Shown here: one piece after another, positions 25,935 through 34,847 of the stretch
Layout of the letters: every line of letters starts with the position of its first letter
How positions within the stretch are numbered: position 1 is the stretch's first letter
Source: Clostridiaceae bacterium UBA6110
GTDB taxonomy: Bacteria > Bacillota > Clostridia > Clostridiales > Clostridiaceae
Assembly (NCBI GenBank): GCA_002428415.1
Contig: DIWI01000029.1
Coordinates: forward strand, 1-64,000
Reading direction: 5' to 3'
DNA: 64,000 nt
Program-made: the position numbers and the translations under genes
The notes under the pieces: model-generated
Databases searched by the model: none
Told to the model about the DNA's origin: nothing
Seen by the model: the letters and a program-made list of their open reading frames with translations, nothing else

Positions 25935-28658
25935 ATGAATAAGCGAAAGTTCCGTAATCTGCTCATTCCGGTACTGCTGTTTTTCTTTGGCTTTTCATTT
26001 GCAACACCAGTGCTTGCTGCTGAAGAAGGCGCGCCTACGATTTCTGCTGCTCCAATAGTAATAAGTGTTGGTGGGACATATGATCCGCTGGCTGGGCTAA
26101 TAGTCACTGATGACATTGACTCAGAAGAATATCTGCTGTCTAATATCTATTACTACGAAGAAGTTGATGTAAACACTCCTGGTGACTATATTATCTTCTA
26201 TGAAATATACGATTCAGACAGCCATTGGGTTAACTTAAGACGTTCTGTAATAGTACTCGGTCCGGATTTTCCGGTTATCGGAGCTGTAACTACAGTAGTA
26301 TATAAGGATTCTTCATTTGACCCTTATACAGGTGTTTATGCATACGACTTAGAAGACGGGGATCTCACATCATCAATAATCATCACAGCCAGTGATGTAG
26401 ACATGTCTGTTCCAGGGGATTACTTCATTACTTATGAAGTAACCGATTCAGACTTGAATGTAGTTCAAAAAACAAGGCATATTGTTGTGTTGTGGCCTGA
26501 TGAGTACCAGCCTGTGATTACGGCACCTACACTATTTTTGAAGGTCGGTGACGAGTTTGATCCTATGGAAGGAGTCACGGCATATGACCTTACTGACGGA
26601 GACATTACTAGCAACGTAACGGTCGAGTATATGGAAGTAGACACAAGCAGACCTGGTCAATACTGGGTACAGTATGTAGTCTTCAATTCTCTTGGTCTCA
26701 CGAGCTATGCTGATCGTACAGTCGTGGTCTTTGACATGACAACTTCACCTTCTATAGTTGCAGATGATCATTACATGGAGACAGGTGAACCCTTTGACCC
26801 ATTGGCTGGAGTATATGCATACGATCTTGAGGATGGTGACATTACTCCCCTTATAGAAGTTGTTGAGAATACAGTAGACACTAGTCAGCCAGGCGAATAT
26901 TACGTATTGTACAGGGTTACTGATTTAGACGGTAACTCTGCTGAGCACACCTCATACATCACCGTAGAGTGGTCGTGGGAGCTGGCACCTATTATTCAGG
27001 TTGATCCATATATGGTCTTTCTGACTTTAAATGCAGCATTTGACCCTATGGAGGGTGTTTCAGCAAATGACCCAACAGATGGGGATATTACAGATCTAAT
27101 TGGAGTAGAATCGTATGTAGACACATCCATACCTGGAGTATATTATGTGGAATATTGGGTAATAAACTCGCTTGGTATGTCAACTGGTGCATCAAGACAG
27201 GTAATTGTCTTTGAGTCATCTGTACCTATCATAATGGCATATGACTTCGAGAGTCCGTTAGGTCAGGAAATTGATAATTACTCGGTTCATTTCGAGGCAT
27301 ATGACCTTGAGGATGGGGACATTTGGGAAAGCATAGTCTGGAATACGAGTGCGGTAGATATAAATACAGTGGGTACATACCCTATAATGCTTTCAGTAAC
27401 TGATTCAGATGGTCACATTGCTGAGACATCCTGCTACGTTACCATAAAAGACTATTCATATCCGCAACTTGAAGTCTACGATTATCAAGTCATAATCGGG
27501 ACTGATTATGATCCGCTAAACTATGTATATGCGTGGGACCAGAATGATGGAGAAATCAGCTACTTGATTCAGGTTCTTGAGAATAATGTCGATATAAATA
27601 CTTTGGGGACATATACTGTAACCTACAGCGTTACAAATTCACAGGACAAGACTACAACAAAGACTGTGAATGTTGAGGTAATTAACGAACAGGTCGTAGA
27701 ATACTTCCTGATATATGATGGAAATATGATCAGAATGGAGATGGATGAGCAGGCTCAAATGACTTATGTTACATCGCCTGTCCTCATTCCTGCAGGTTCG
27801 ATGGTGTCATTGGCTCTATATGTTGATGGTGAATTGATGTTTGAAATGCCTGGGTTTATCTTGGCAAATGAGATTCAGCCGGGATTCCTGTATTCATTAT
27901 CAACAAATGATGCTGGCGAAATTGTAGCAACGACTTCCCCATATCTATATGATGGAGCGGCATTAAGGCTAAATGGCAAGAATGGAGAAATCAAATTCAC
28001 ATCTACAGTTGATGGCGAAGTATATTATGCGGTCGCAGAAAAGGACGCAGGAGTACCTGATATTGATACATCAGGAGAAGGCATTCTGGGCAAGACTGGA
28101 GTCAATACCATAACGGTGGCGAATGTGAAGCCAGGAATAAAGCCACAGGTAGTCTATGTTGTAATTAAGGCATCCAATGATGAACTTTCCAATGTGCTTG
28201 AAATAGAGATCCCTGCAATTCCAACTCCACCAAACAATGGCAAGAAGCCTGATAACCCAGGAAAGCCAACAGATCAGACAAGTGTACCGGATGTTGTGGA
28301 GGAAGTTCCTGCAGTTGAGGAGCCGAAGACCAACAACGGTCAGGACAAGAAGGATGCTCCAGTTGGAGAACCGGTTATCGAAGAACCAAAGGATAACAAC
28401 GGACAGGACAAGAAAGAAGAGATTCCAGTGATTGAATCAGCAGTCGAAGAGCCTAAGACAGACAAGAGCCTTGGACAGGATAAGAAGGCATTGGAGGTAA
28501 TAGAGGAAGAAATTGCTGAAGAGATTCCGCTTATTCACGAAGTCGAGATGATTGAAATTCTGGATGAAGGAAAGGATAAGGAAAAGGACAAAAAGGTCGA
28601 AGAGCCTGTCGAGCTTCTTGAGGAGAATTCCAACAGCGAGAAGAGTGACAAGGGTTGA
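25935..28658 (+). CDS. Secreted repeat protein with seven DUF5011-like Ig domains
   Basis: A 907-residue exported protein. Signal peptide residues 1-30 end in PVLAAE. Residues about 33-580 consist of seven units of about 78 residues, each with FDPxxGVxAYDxxDGDIT, a VDTSxPGxYxVxY segment and a closing VxVF strand, the DUF5011/HYR-like fold of bacterial adhesins. A distinct globular segment follows to about 755. Residues about 760-907 are Pro/Lys/Glu-rich with repeated NNGQDKK and EEPK units, a wall-spanning or disordered tail. No LPxTG, SLH or transmembrane anchor is seen. ATG 25935 is preferred over TTG 25917 for the signal peptide. An adhesin or matrix role is inferred. Confidence 0.78.
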   Translation: MNKRKFRNLLIPVLLFFFGFSFATPVLAAEEGAPTISAAPIVISVGGTYDPLAGLIVTDDIDSEEYLLSNIYYYEEVDVNTPGDYIIFYEIYDSDSHWVNLRRSVIVLGPDFPVIGAVTTVVYKDSSFDPYTGVYAYDLEDGDLTSSIIITASDVDMSVPGDYFITYEVTDSDLNVVQKTRHIVVLWPDEYQPVITAPTLFLKVGDEFDPMEGVTAYDLTDGDITSNVTVEYMEVDTSRPGQYWVQYVVFNSLGLTSYADRTVVVFDMTTSPSIVADDHYMETGEPFDPLAGVYAYDLEDGDITPLIEVVENTVDTSQPGEYYVLYRVTDLDGNSAEHTSYITVEWSWELAPIIQVDPYMVFLTLNAAFDPMEGVSANDPTDGDITDLIGVESYVDTSIPGVYYVEYWVINSLGMSTGASRQVIVFESSVPIIMAYDFESPLGQEIDNYSVHFEAYDLEDGDIWESIVWNTSAVDINTVGTYPIMLSVTDSDGHIAETSCYVTIKDYSYPQLEVYDYQVIIGTDYDPLNYVYAWDQNDGEISYLIQVLENNVDINTLGTYTVTYSVTNSQDKTTTKTVNVEVINEQVVEYFLIYDGNMIRMEMDEQAQMTYVTSPVLIPAGSMVSLALYVDGELMFEMPGFILANEIQPGFLYSLSTNDAGEIVATTSPYLYDGAALRLNGKNGEIKFTSTVDGEVYYAVAEKDAGVPDIDTSGEGILGKTGVNTITVANVKPGIKPQVVYVVIKASNDELSNVLEIEIPAIPTPPNNGKKPDNPGKPTDQTSVPDVVEEVPAVEEPKTNNGQDKKDAPVGEPVIEEPKDNNGQDKKEEIPVIESAVEEPKTDKSLGQDKKALEVIEEEIAEEIPLIHEVEMIEILDEGKDKEKDKKVEEPVELLEENSNSEKSDKG

Positions 28659-28701
28659 AGACCAGAACCTGAACAATGACAATCTACAAGGTCCAGTAAG
28701 T

Positions 28702-28741
28702 AAAGCCCTGTGGCAGGATTTAGTTCCTGCCATGGGGCTTT
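28702..28741 (+). terminator. Terminator after surface protein
   Basis: AAAGCCCTGTGGCAGGA (28702-28718) pairs with TCCTGCCATGGGGCTTT (28725-28741) apart from a small internal mismatch; TTTGTC and further T's follow. Confidence 0.78.
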
Positions 28742-28745
28742 GTCT

Positions 28746-29085
28746 CGTCTTTTGTCTGATACTATCGTGCATTACCAGTACAGGTTTGAATCACTTGGAA
28801 TTCTCTTTGTGAGGCGCAAAGTTCCTCAACCAAGGGGTGGTGTTTTCTTCTTTTAAGACGTCAGAAGTAGAATGATCAATGGTTATAATGGTTTTCAATA
28901 TTGATAATAATTGAACAAATGATGAATAAATGGTATAATTATTAACAATTAATGTATTTTTTGGGCAATCTAGCAGATTAATGCCAATAATAATCTGAAT
29001 ATTATGACACTGAAATATCGTAAAATCTTGTTTGAATATAATACTGTGTTCTTAAGGTATCTTTTGTTCGAAAAGGAGTGTAGCT
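28746..29085. other. Intergenic region upstream of TetR gene
   Basis: About 340 AT-rich bases between the terminator and the regulator. Apart from the promoter at 28911-28939 and a second TATAAT at 28884-28889, nothing is recognisable; a predicted leader of about 140 bases precedes the GTG start. Confidence 0.5.
28911..28939 (+). promoter_or_regulatory. Sigma-A promoter of the TetR gene
   Basis: TTGAAC (28911-28916), a 17-base spacer, and TATAAT (28934-28939) with an upstream TG giving an extended -10. Confidence 0.7.
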
Positions 29086-29631
29086 GTGAAAAAGGAAATC
29101 ACCGAACCTGCCAGGCTCATCTACGAAGCTCTGTCAAAGCTACTGCTTATAAAATCCATCGAGCACCTTACTGTAAATGACATCATACGCGAATCAGGGG
29201 TAAGCCGTGCTACCTTCTACAGGCATTTCCTTGATAAGTACGATGTCATGACCTCGTACTACAAGAGCATCCTTGAAAACACGCTGTTCACATTCAATGC
29301 GGGTGTACCATGGAGAGATGCTGTATGCTCCATTTATGGGGTAATAAGGGACAATTCAAAGTTCTTCCAGAACGCATTCAGATGCGAAGATGCCAATTCT
29401 CTCAAGTGCTACATTTACAGCATGAGCCGTGAATTCCATCTGGAAATACTTAAGAGGAACGGAGTGGACACAAGCGACTGGAAGGTAGTCTGGATCCTTG
29501 AGTCACAGATATATGGTGGTCTTGAGATAACAGACAGATGGATCAAGGGAGGAGCTAAGGAATCAGTTGAAGAGCTGGTGGATGTGCTAACGCTTTCAAT
29601 ACCTTCAGTATTTGTCAAGTACTTTAGCTGA
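29086..29631 (+). CDS. TetR/AcrR family transcriptional regulator
   Basis: A 181-residue regulator. LTVNDIIRESGVSRATFYRHF (about 28-48) is the TetR helix-turn-helix, followed by an all-helical effector domain. GTG start with AAAAGGAG upstream. It lies 110 bases before the Tat flavoprotein operon on the same strand and may control it; a short GTTA-N6-TAAC inverted repeat sits in the promoter there. The ligand is unknown. Confidence 0.88.
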   Translation: MKKEITEPARLIYEALSKLLLIKSIEHLTVNDIIRESGVSRATFYRHFLDKYDVMTSYYKSILENTLFTFNAGVPWRDAVCSIYGVIRDNSKFFQNAFRCEDANSLKCYIYSMSREFHLEILKRNGVDTSDWKVVWILESQIYGGLEITDRWIKGGAKESVEELVDVLTLSIPSVFVKYFS

Positions 29632-29664
29632 CTGGAGGATGAGACACTTTAGGCTTTCTGTTTC

Positions 29665-29693
29665 TTGAATACGTTACAAACTTAACAGATAAT
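29665..29693 (+). promoter_or_regulatory. Promoter candidate for the Tat flavoprotein operon
   Basis: TTGAAT (29665-29670), 17-base spacer, GATAAT (29688-29693). GTTACAAACTTAAC (29673-29686), an inverted GTTA/TAAC pair, lies inside the spacer and may be a TetR site. Confidence 0.45.
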
Positions 29694-29740
29694 TATGGTA
29701 TTGACAATAAAATAACATAATATCTGAAAGGGGATTCAAC

Positions 29741-31261
29741 ATGATTTCAAGAAGAGACTTTCTGAAGGGTGCTGCGGCAAGCGCAGTCGGAGCAGCTACA
29801 ATCGGTGTTCTGGGTGCATGCACACAGGATGACAAGACTCCAGCCTCATCCATCAAATGGGACAAGGAGACAGACGTACTTATTGTCGGAGGCGGTGGAA
29901 CAGGAGTAGCAGCAATGCTCCAGGCTGCAAACGACGGAGCAAAGGTTCTGGTACTTGAGAAGGCGGGAATAGCCGGAGGAACAACAAACCTTTCCGGAGG
30001 AGTAATGCAGGCTGCCGGTACTGAATACCAGAAGAGCCTCACAAGCTTCAAGGATGACACGCCAGAGAAGCATGCTGAACTCTGGATTAAGGGTGGAGAA
30101 GGCTATATAGACGAGGAACTTGTCAAAGACCTTGCAAAGGGAGCGCCAGAACACATAAAGTGGCTGTCAGACCTAGGACTTAAATGGACAAGCGTATATG
30201 GACACAACCATGTACCTTACATAGACAAATCGCTCTACGCAGACCGTATCCACGTATATGAGGGTGGCGGAGCAGGCGGACAGGGAGTGCTTCTTGTACA
30301 GACTATGCTCAAGGCTGCACTTGCAAAGGGAGCCCTTATAGAATACAACACAGAGGCTACAAAGCTTCTTACTGACGCAACTGGTACAGTAATAGGTGTT
30401 GTTGCAAAGTCAGGGGACAAGTCAATGAACATCAAGGCTAACAAGGGTGTCATACTTGCGGCAGCGAGCATAGACCAGAATGTTGAGATGGCTAAGGAAC
30501 TCAGCCAGCAGCATTACTGGGACCTTACAACGCAGATGTGCTTTGCAGTGAAGACTGACACAGGAGACGGAATAAGAATGGCACAGGAGCTTGGAGCTGC
30601 AGTCGCAGGCTTCGGCGGATGCATAGATTTCTGTTTTAAGACCGGAAACGCAACTACCAACAAGAACAAGGTATTCCCTTCGTTCATAGTCAACAAGAAG
30701 GGCAGAAGATTCGTCTGCGAGGATGCAACCTATGCTTACCACTACAGGGCGATATTCCAGCAGGAATCACAGCTGAACGGTCCTACCTACATGATCTTCG
30801 CAAAGAGCAGCCTTGCAGCTGTCGGAGCTCCATGGACTGAAGAAAGCGTGGCAGCTGATATCAAGGCAGGAACAGTGCTCTCAGCTGATACTATTGAAGG
30901 GCTTGCAAAGCTTATTGCAGTTGACGAGGAAAACCTTGCTGCAACACTTGCTACCTGGAATGCAGACACTGCAGCAGGAAAGGATGACCAGTTCGACAGG
31001 GTTGACGGACTTGTGCCACTGGAAGGACCATTCTATGCATACAAGAACGTATCAGGAAACCTTGGCTCGCTGGGCGGAGTAAAGATCAACGTTGATACTC
31101 AGGTACTCAAGCCAAACGGAGAGCCTATACCTCACCTTTTCGCAGGCGGTCTTAACGCAGGCGGATGGATAGGACCATACTATCCAGGTTCAGGAACTGC
31201 GATAATCGGAACAGTCCACCAGGGAAGAAAAGCGGGAGCGAATGCTGCCAAGATCAAGTAG
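29741..31261 (+). CDS. Tat-exported FAD-dependent oxidoreductase (lipoprotein)
   Basis: A 506-residue flavoprotein. It begins SRRDFLKGAAASAVGAATIG and VLGAC, so it has a twin-arginine signal and a lipobox: a Tat lipoprotein folded with FAD before export. VLIVGGGGTGVAAMLQAA is the FAD-binding Rossmann motif and AGIAGGTTNLSGGVM follows as in the FAD_binding_2 family. The C-terminal end has LFAGGLNAGGWIGPYYPGSG and GRKAG, closer to ketosteroid-dehydrogenase-like members than to fumarate reductases, which have GGxHGxNRxG there. It is probably a cell-surface reductase of an enoate- or ketone-type acceptor. The next genes encode its export machinery and an FMN-binding electron carrier. Confidence 0.88.
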   Translation: MISRRDFLKGAAASAVGAATIGVLGACTQDDKTPASSIKWDKETDVLIVGGGGTGVAAMLQAANDGAKVLVLEKAGIAGGTTNLSGGVMQAAGTEYQKSLTSFKDDTPEKHAELWIKGGEGYIDEELVKDLAKGAPEHIKWLSDLGLKWTSVYGHNHVPYIDKSLYADRIHVYEGGGAGGQGVLLVQTMLKAALAKGALIEYNTEATKLLTDATGTVIGVVAKSGDKSMNIKANKGVILAAASIDQNVEMAKELSQQHYWDLTTQMCFAVKTDTGDGIRMAQELGAAVAGFGGCIDFCFKTGNATTNKNKVFPSFIVNKKGRRFVCEDATYAYHYRAIFQQESQLNGPTYMIFAKSSLAAVGAPWTEESVAADIKAGTVLSADTIEGLAKLIAVDEENLAATLATWNADTAAGKDDQFDRVDGLVPLEGPFYAYKNVSGNLGSLGGVKINVDTQVLKPNGEPIPHLFAGGLNAGGWIGPYYPGSGTAIIGTVHQGRKAGANAAKIK

Positions 31262-31281
31262 CTTATAGAATATACATCTGC

Positions 31282-31310
31282 AAGGGCCGAAGGATAAGCC
31301 TTCGACCCTT
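31282..31310 (+). other. Intercistronic stem-loop
   Basis: AAGGG-C-CGAAGG (31282-31293) pairs with CCTTCG-A-CCCTT (31299-31310). There is no T-run. It lies between the flavoprotein and Tat genes and may set their relative expression. Confidence 0.6.
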
Positions 31311-31353
31311 ACAGACCCAAACTGATGTTTTGACCATATAATGGAGGTTTCCC

Positions 31354-31677
31354 ATGAAGATAGGAACTACCGAATTCATTGTGATCCTAATAGTGGCGCT
31401 GCTTGCGCTGGGGCCTGAGAAGATGCCGATGTATGCTAAAAAGCTTGGAAAGGCGATAAGCATGATAAAGGAATTGTCAGGAAAGATCACAGAGGAAATC
31501 AAGGAAAATGTAACGGACCCGCTTGCCGAAGCTGTGGAGCCTCTGACAAGCCTCAAGAAGGATATCAGCGCTTCAGTACAGATGTCCCTTGATGCTGAGA
31601 AAAGCACATCAGAGAAATCCACAACTCCTGAAACAGATTCCAAAGGAAATGTTGAAGGTGAATACGCAGCACTGTAG
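31354..31677 (+). CDS. TatA/TatB-family Tat translocase component (TatB-like)
   Basis: A 107-residue protein with one N-terminal membrane helix, the LGPEKMP hinge and an amphipathic helix (AKKLGKAISMIKELSGK), then a polar tail. The LGPE hinge and length resemble TatB more than the FGP hinge of TatA. It follows the flavoprotein by 92 bases and, with the next two genes, would form a full Tat translocase. Most Firmicutes lack a separate TatB, so the assignment is tentative within a firm TatA/B-family call. Confidence 0.82.
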   Translation: MKIGTTEFIVILIVALLALGPEKMPMYAKKLGKAISMIKELSGKITEEIKENVTDPLAEAVEPLTSLKKDISASVQMSLDAEKSTSEKSTTPETDSKGNVEGEYAAL

Positions 31678-31721
31678 CTGGTTTTAGGTTTTTGCTATTT
31701 AAAACTAAAAGGAGAATGAAT

Positions 31722-31883
31722 ATGTTCGGAAGAATTGGTACAACAGAACTGCTTGTAGTACTTGCAATAGTGATGGTGGTATTCGGACCGAAGCAGCTGC
31801 CGAAGCTTGGTAGCATCTTTGGAAAATCCATAAAGAACTTCAAGGAAGGCGTCGCCGGAAGTGACGAGAAAACTGCTGAGTAG
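31722..31883 (+). CDS. tatA: TatA Tat translocase pore subunit
   Basis: A 53-residue protein: short polar start, membrane helix (TTELLVVLAIVMVVFGPKQL), FGPKQLP hinge and amphipathic helix, the minimal TatA plan. ATG 31722 has AAAAGGAG (31707-31714) at 7 bases; ATG 31716 is too close to that site. Confidence 0.88.
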   Translation: MFGRIGTTELLVVLAIVMVVFGPKQLPKLGSIFGKSIKNFKEGVAGSDEKTAE

Positions 31884-31900
31884 CATAGGAGACGGTGAAT

Positions 31901-32671
31901 TTGAAGAAGAAGAAAAAGCCTGCCAATAACGGAAAGGACATGGGTCTTGTTGACCACCTGAAGGAGCTCAGGAACCGTCTTATCATAGTAGTGGTGGTAT
32001 TTGTGCTTGCTACGGTCATAAGCTTCAATTTCTGCGATGAGATTGTAGATATACTGATTTCAAACGCAAAGGCACTTGACTATACGCTCGTGTATCTTGC
32101 TCCAGGAGAGCTGTTCATGGAGTATGTAAGGCTTTCGGTAATATGCGGTATTGTGATTTCTTCACCAGTCATACTGCACCAGATATGGGGGTTCATACGT
32201 CCTGGACTAGAAAAGCATGAGAACAGGCTTGTCTTCTTTTCTCTTGTGGCAGGACTGTTTTTCTTCCTTTGTGGCACTGCATTCTCTTATTTCGTGGCAG
32301 TACCGATGCTTCTGGTGTTTTTCGCTGGAGTGGACCAGAGCCAGGCAATAAGCGCAACCATATCTGTCCAGAACTATCTGGCATTCATCCTTTCCACGCT
32401 GCTTTCATTCGGTATAGTATTTGAGCTTCCGGTAATAATATCACTTCTCACCGGGCTTGGAGTACTGAAGCCTGAGTGGCTGGTAAAGAGCAGAAGAGTA
32501 GTAATAGTAATAATATTCATCATAGGGGCGATAATAACTCCGCCTGATGTCGTATCACAGCTGCTAGTATCAATACCCATGATGATACTTTTCGAGTTCA
32601 GTGTGATAATGAGCAGGATCATAAACAGAAGAAAAATAAAACGCCAAAAGGCGGCATTAAAGAATATCTGA
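31901..32671 (+). CDS. tatC: TatC Tat translocase receptor subunit
   Basis: A polytopic membrane protein of 256 residues with about six helices. VDHLKELRNRL at the N-terminus and SPVILHQIWGFIRPGL are TatC signatures for signal-peptide recognition; GVLKPEWLVKSRRVVIVIIF and ITPPDVVSQLL follow. TTG 31901 has AGGAGA (31887-31892) at 8 bases; GTG 31895 is too near. It recognises the twin-arginine signal of exported, folded proteins. Confidence 0.93.
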   Translation: MKKKKKPANNGKDMGLVDHLKELRNRLIIVVVVFVLATVISFNFCDEIVDILISNAKALDYTLVYLAPGELFMEYVRLSVICGIVISSPVILHQIWGFIRPGLEKHENRLVFFSLVAGLFFFLCGTAFSYFVAVPMLLVFFAGVDQSQAISATISVQNYLAFILSTLLSFGIVFELPVIISLLTGLGVLKPEWLVKSRRVVIVIIFIIGAIITPPDVVSQLLVSIPMMILFEFSVIMSRIINRRKIKRQKAALKNI

Positions 32672-32687
32672 AATATAAGGAGATAAC

Positions 32688-33041
32688 ATGAAGAACAGGT
32701 TTGTAAGGTCAATGGTAATAGCAATTTCAACGGTGGCAGTGCTTATAAGCACAGGCTGTGCATCCAAGGGAGCCTTCAAGGATGGCACCTACGAAGGTGT
32801 CAGCATGAAGGGAATGCATGGAGAGCTCAAGGTTGAGGTCAAGGTAGCAAACGGCAAGATAAGCGCTGTAAGCGTAACCTCACACAAGGAGACAGAAGGA
32901 ATAGGCACAGCTGCAATCGACCAGATTCCGGCAAAGATAATCGAGAAGCAGTCAACAGAGGTTGATGCCATATCCGGAGCAACAATCACTTCAGTAGCCA
33001 TTCTCGAGGCTGTAGCTGGAGCATTGGATAAAGCAAAGTAG
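32688..33041 (+). CDS. FMN-binding domain lipoprotein (covalently flavinylated)
   Basis: A 117-residue lipoprotein: signal peptide ending STGC, then one FMN-binding (PF04205-type) domain. DAISGATIT is the D-x-x-S-G-A-T flavinylation motif on which ApbE-type transferases attach FMN through a phosphoester to the final Thr. It would sit on the outer face of the membrane and pass electrons to the Tat-exported flavoprotein. No apbE gene is in this window. Confidence 0.9.
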   Translation: MKNRFVRSMVIAISTVAVLISTGCASKGAFKDGTYEGVSMKGMHGELKVEVKVANGKISAVSVTSHKETEGIGTAAIDQIPAKIIEKQSTEVDAISGATITSVAILEAVAGALDKAK

Positions 33042-33078
33042 CATGCAAGCTTCATTAATATCAAATACATAAAAAATG

Positions 33079-33110
33079 CCCGCAATTAGGTTTGAACTTG
33101 TTGCGGGTTT
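33079..33110 (+). terminator. Terminator-like hairpin
   Basis: CCCGCAA (33079-33085) pairs with TTGCGGG (33101-33107), followed by TTT. It ends the flavoprotein/Tat operon. Confidence 0.6.
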
Positions 33111-33212
33111 CATGATGTCATATGCAATGTTATTCTCGTTAATCGATTTGGATTGCTCTTTTTCTGATTTCAACCTAAACTTTATATAAATGGTATGAAA
33201 CGGGGGGCGGAA

Positions 33213-34787
33213 ATGAAGGTTTCGGATTTTCTAAACAGAGTATCAGTTCTGGAGAATACAGGTATGACGCTGATAGGCAACACTAACATACAGGACATAC
33301 AAGGCGATATGCTTGATACAGACGAAAGCCTGGTGAGTGTTCTTGATAAAAATGGAGTAAAACTGGGTGAAGTTGATACATCAAATATCAGATATCTAAT
33401 TTTAAAGTATGGCGAGCTTCCTGCCATAGAACTTTTGGACCATTTCAGGGAAGCGATAGTCATCATCGACATAAATGGTAGGATATTCTATATAAATGAG
33501 GCTTATAAGAAGATAATAGGAGTGAAAGCCCGGAAGGTCGTAGGGAAATTCATATTTGATGTCGAAGGCTCGGCACTGCTATATGAGGTGCTGAAAAGCG
33601 GAAAGCCAATGGTACAGGAAAAGCATTTCGTTAAATCAGTCAACAAGTATGTATCGCTCAGGATGTGCCCTTTGTATAAGGATAGCAGAGTAATTGGAGC
33701 GTTCTCAATTTTCACGGACATTACTGAAATAGACAACCTGAGCAATGAGGTCAAGAGATATTCAGGGATTGTGGAGGAATATAACAGGGAGAAGGTTGCA
33801 GAGAGCGAAGCCTTAAGAGCCCAGATAATCGGCAACAGCCCTAACTATATTCGTATCCTTGACCAGGCAGGTATAGTCGCCAAGACTGATGCGGCAGTAC
33901 TTGTCAGCGGACCTAACGGCTCTGGAAAGGAAGTCATAACAAGGCTCATACACATGAGCTCTTCAAGGCGCAGCAAGCCATTCATTACTGTGAATTGCAG
34001 TGCGATTCCTGAGTCCCTTATAGAAAGCGAGCTTTTCGGATATGAGGAAGGGGCGTTCACAGGCTCCAGAAAGGGTGGCCAGATGGGTAAGTTCGAGCTG
34101 GCTAACAAGGGGACAATATTCCTCGATGAGATTGGCGACATGCCGCTTCAGATGCAGTCGAAGCTCCTGAGGGTTCTGGAACGCGGAGAAATTGAGAAGA
34201 TCGGACGTCAGAAGAATGTTGAGGTGGACGTGAGGATCATAGCTGCAACTAATCAGCCGCTACCAGAATTGATAATGCAGAAGAAGTTCAGGGAAGACCT
34301 CTACTACAGACTTAATGTTGTGAATCTCACCGTACCTTCCTTGAAAGAGAGGGGAAATGACGTCATACTTCTTGCAAACCATTTTGCTGATATCTTCTGT
34401 GCAAGATATTCCAAAGAGCTTTCGATATCTGACGAGGCATACCGAGCCCTTGCAAGATACACATGGCCTGGCAACGTCAGGGAGCTTCAGAATAGCATAG
34501 AACATGCGGTGATACTTTGTCCGGGTCCAAGCATTATGCTGGAGCATCTTCCATCAAGGATACCAAAAGGAGAAAAAGCAGAAATATATGAATTCACACA
34601 AGATGCGATTCTGCTTAATGATCTGGATGATGTCAATTATTCGAGGTACATGGCAAAAGCGGAAAAAAAGCTTATGTTGGAGGCTCTTGAAAGATCATCG
34701 GGAAGCAAGACTAAGGCAATGGAGCTCCTTGGGCTCAGCAGGAGGACATTTTACAGGAAGCTTAAGGAAAATGGTATAGTGCCATAA
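33213..34787 (+). CDS. Sigma-54-dependent transcriptional activator with PAS domain
   Basis: A 524-residue enhancer-binding protein. Residues about 1-75 form an unrecognised N-terminal segment; about 80-185 a PAS domain (AIVIIDINGRIFYINEAYKK); about 205-435 the AAA+ domain with GPNGSGKE (Walker A), FGYEEGAFTGS (sigma-54 contact loop, last Ala replaced by Ser), GTIFLDEIGDMP (Walker B) and WPGNVREL; the end is a Fis-type HTH (KTKAMELLGLSRRTFYRKL). ATG 33213 follows a GGGGGG-rich ribosome site; ATG 33195 is less likely. It lies just upstream of a sigma-54 promoter and inverted repeats, so it almost surely activates the AtuA/HMG-CoA reductase operon. Confidence 0.92.
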   Translation: MKVSDFLNRVSVLENTGMTLIGNTNIQDIQGDMLDTDESLVSVLDKNGVKLGEVDTSNIRYLILKYGELPAIELLDHFREAIVIIDINGRIFYINEAYKKIIGVKARKVVGKFIFDVEGSALLYEVLKSGKPMVQEKHFVKSVNKYVSLRMCPLYKDSRVIGAFSIFTDITEIDNLSNEVKRYSGIVEEYNREKVAESEALRAQIIGNSPNYIRILDQAGIVAKTDAAVLVSGPNGSGKEVITRLIHMSSSRRSKPFITVNCSAIPESLIESELFGYEEGAFTGSRKGGQMGKFELANKGTIFLDEIGDMPLQMQSKLLRVLERGEIEKIGRQKNVEVDVRIIAATNQPLPELIMQKKFREDLYYRLNVVNLTVPSLKERGNDVILLANHFADIFCARYSKELSISDEAYRALARYTWPGNVRELQNSIEHAVILCPGPSIMLEHLPSRIPKGEKAEIYEFTQDAILLNDLDDVNYSRYMAKAEKKLMLEALERSSGSKTKAMELLGLSRRTFYRKLKENGIVP

Positions 34788-34830
34788 AGTAAACAAAGTG
34801 TCAATTAGTATACATTTATTTTAAGATATG

Positions 34831-34844
34831 TGCCAAATATGGCA
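34831..34844. promoter_or_regulatory. Putative enhancer site 1 (palindrome)
   Basis: TGCCA-AATA-TGGCA is a perfect inverted repeat, 132 bases upstream of the sigma-54 promoter's -24 element, a normal distance for an activator site. Confidence 0.55.
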
Positions 34845-34847
34845 TAG

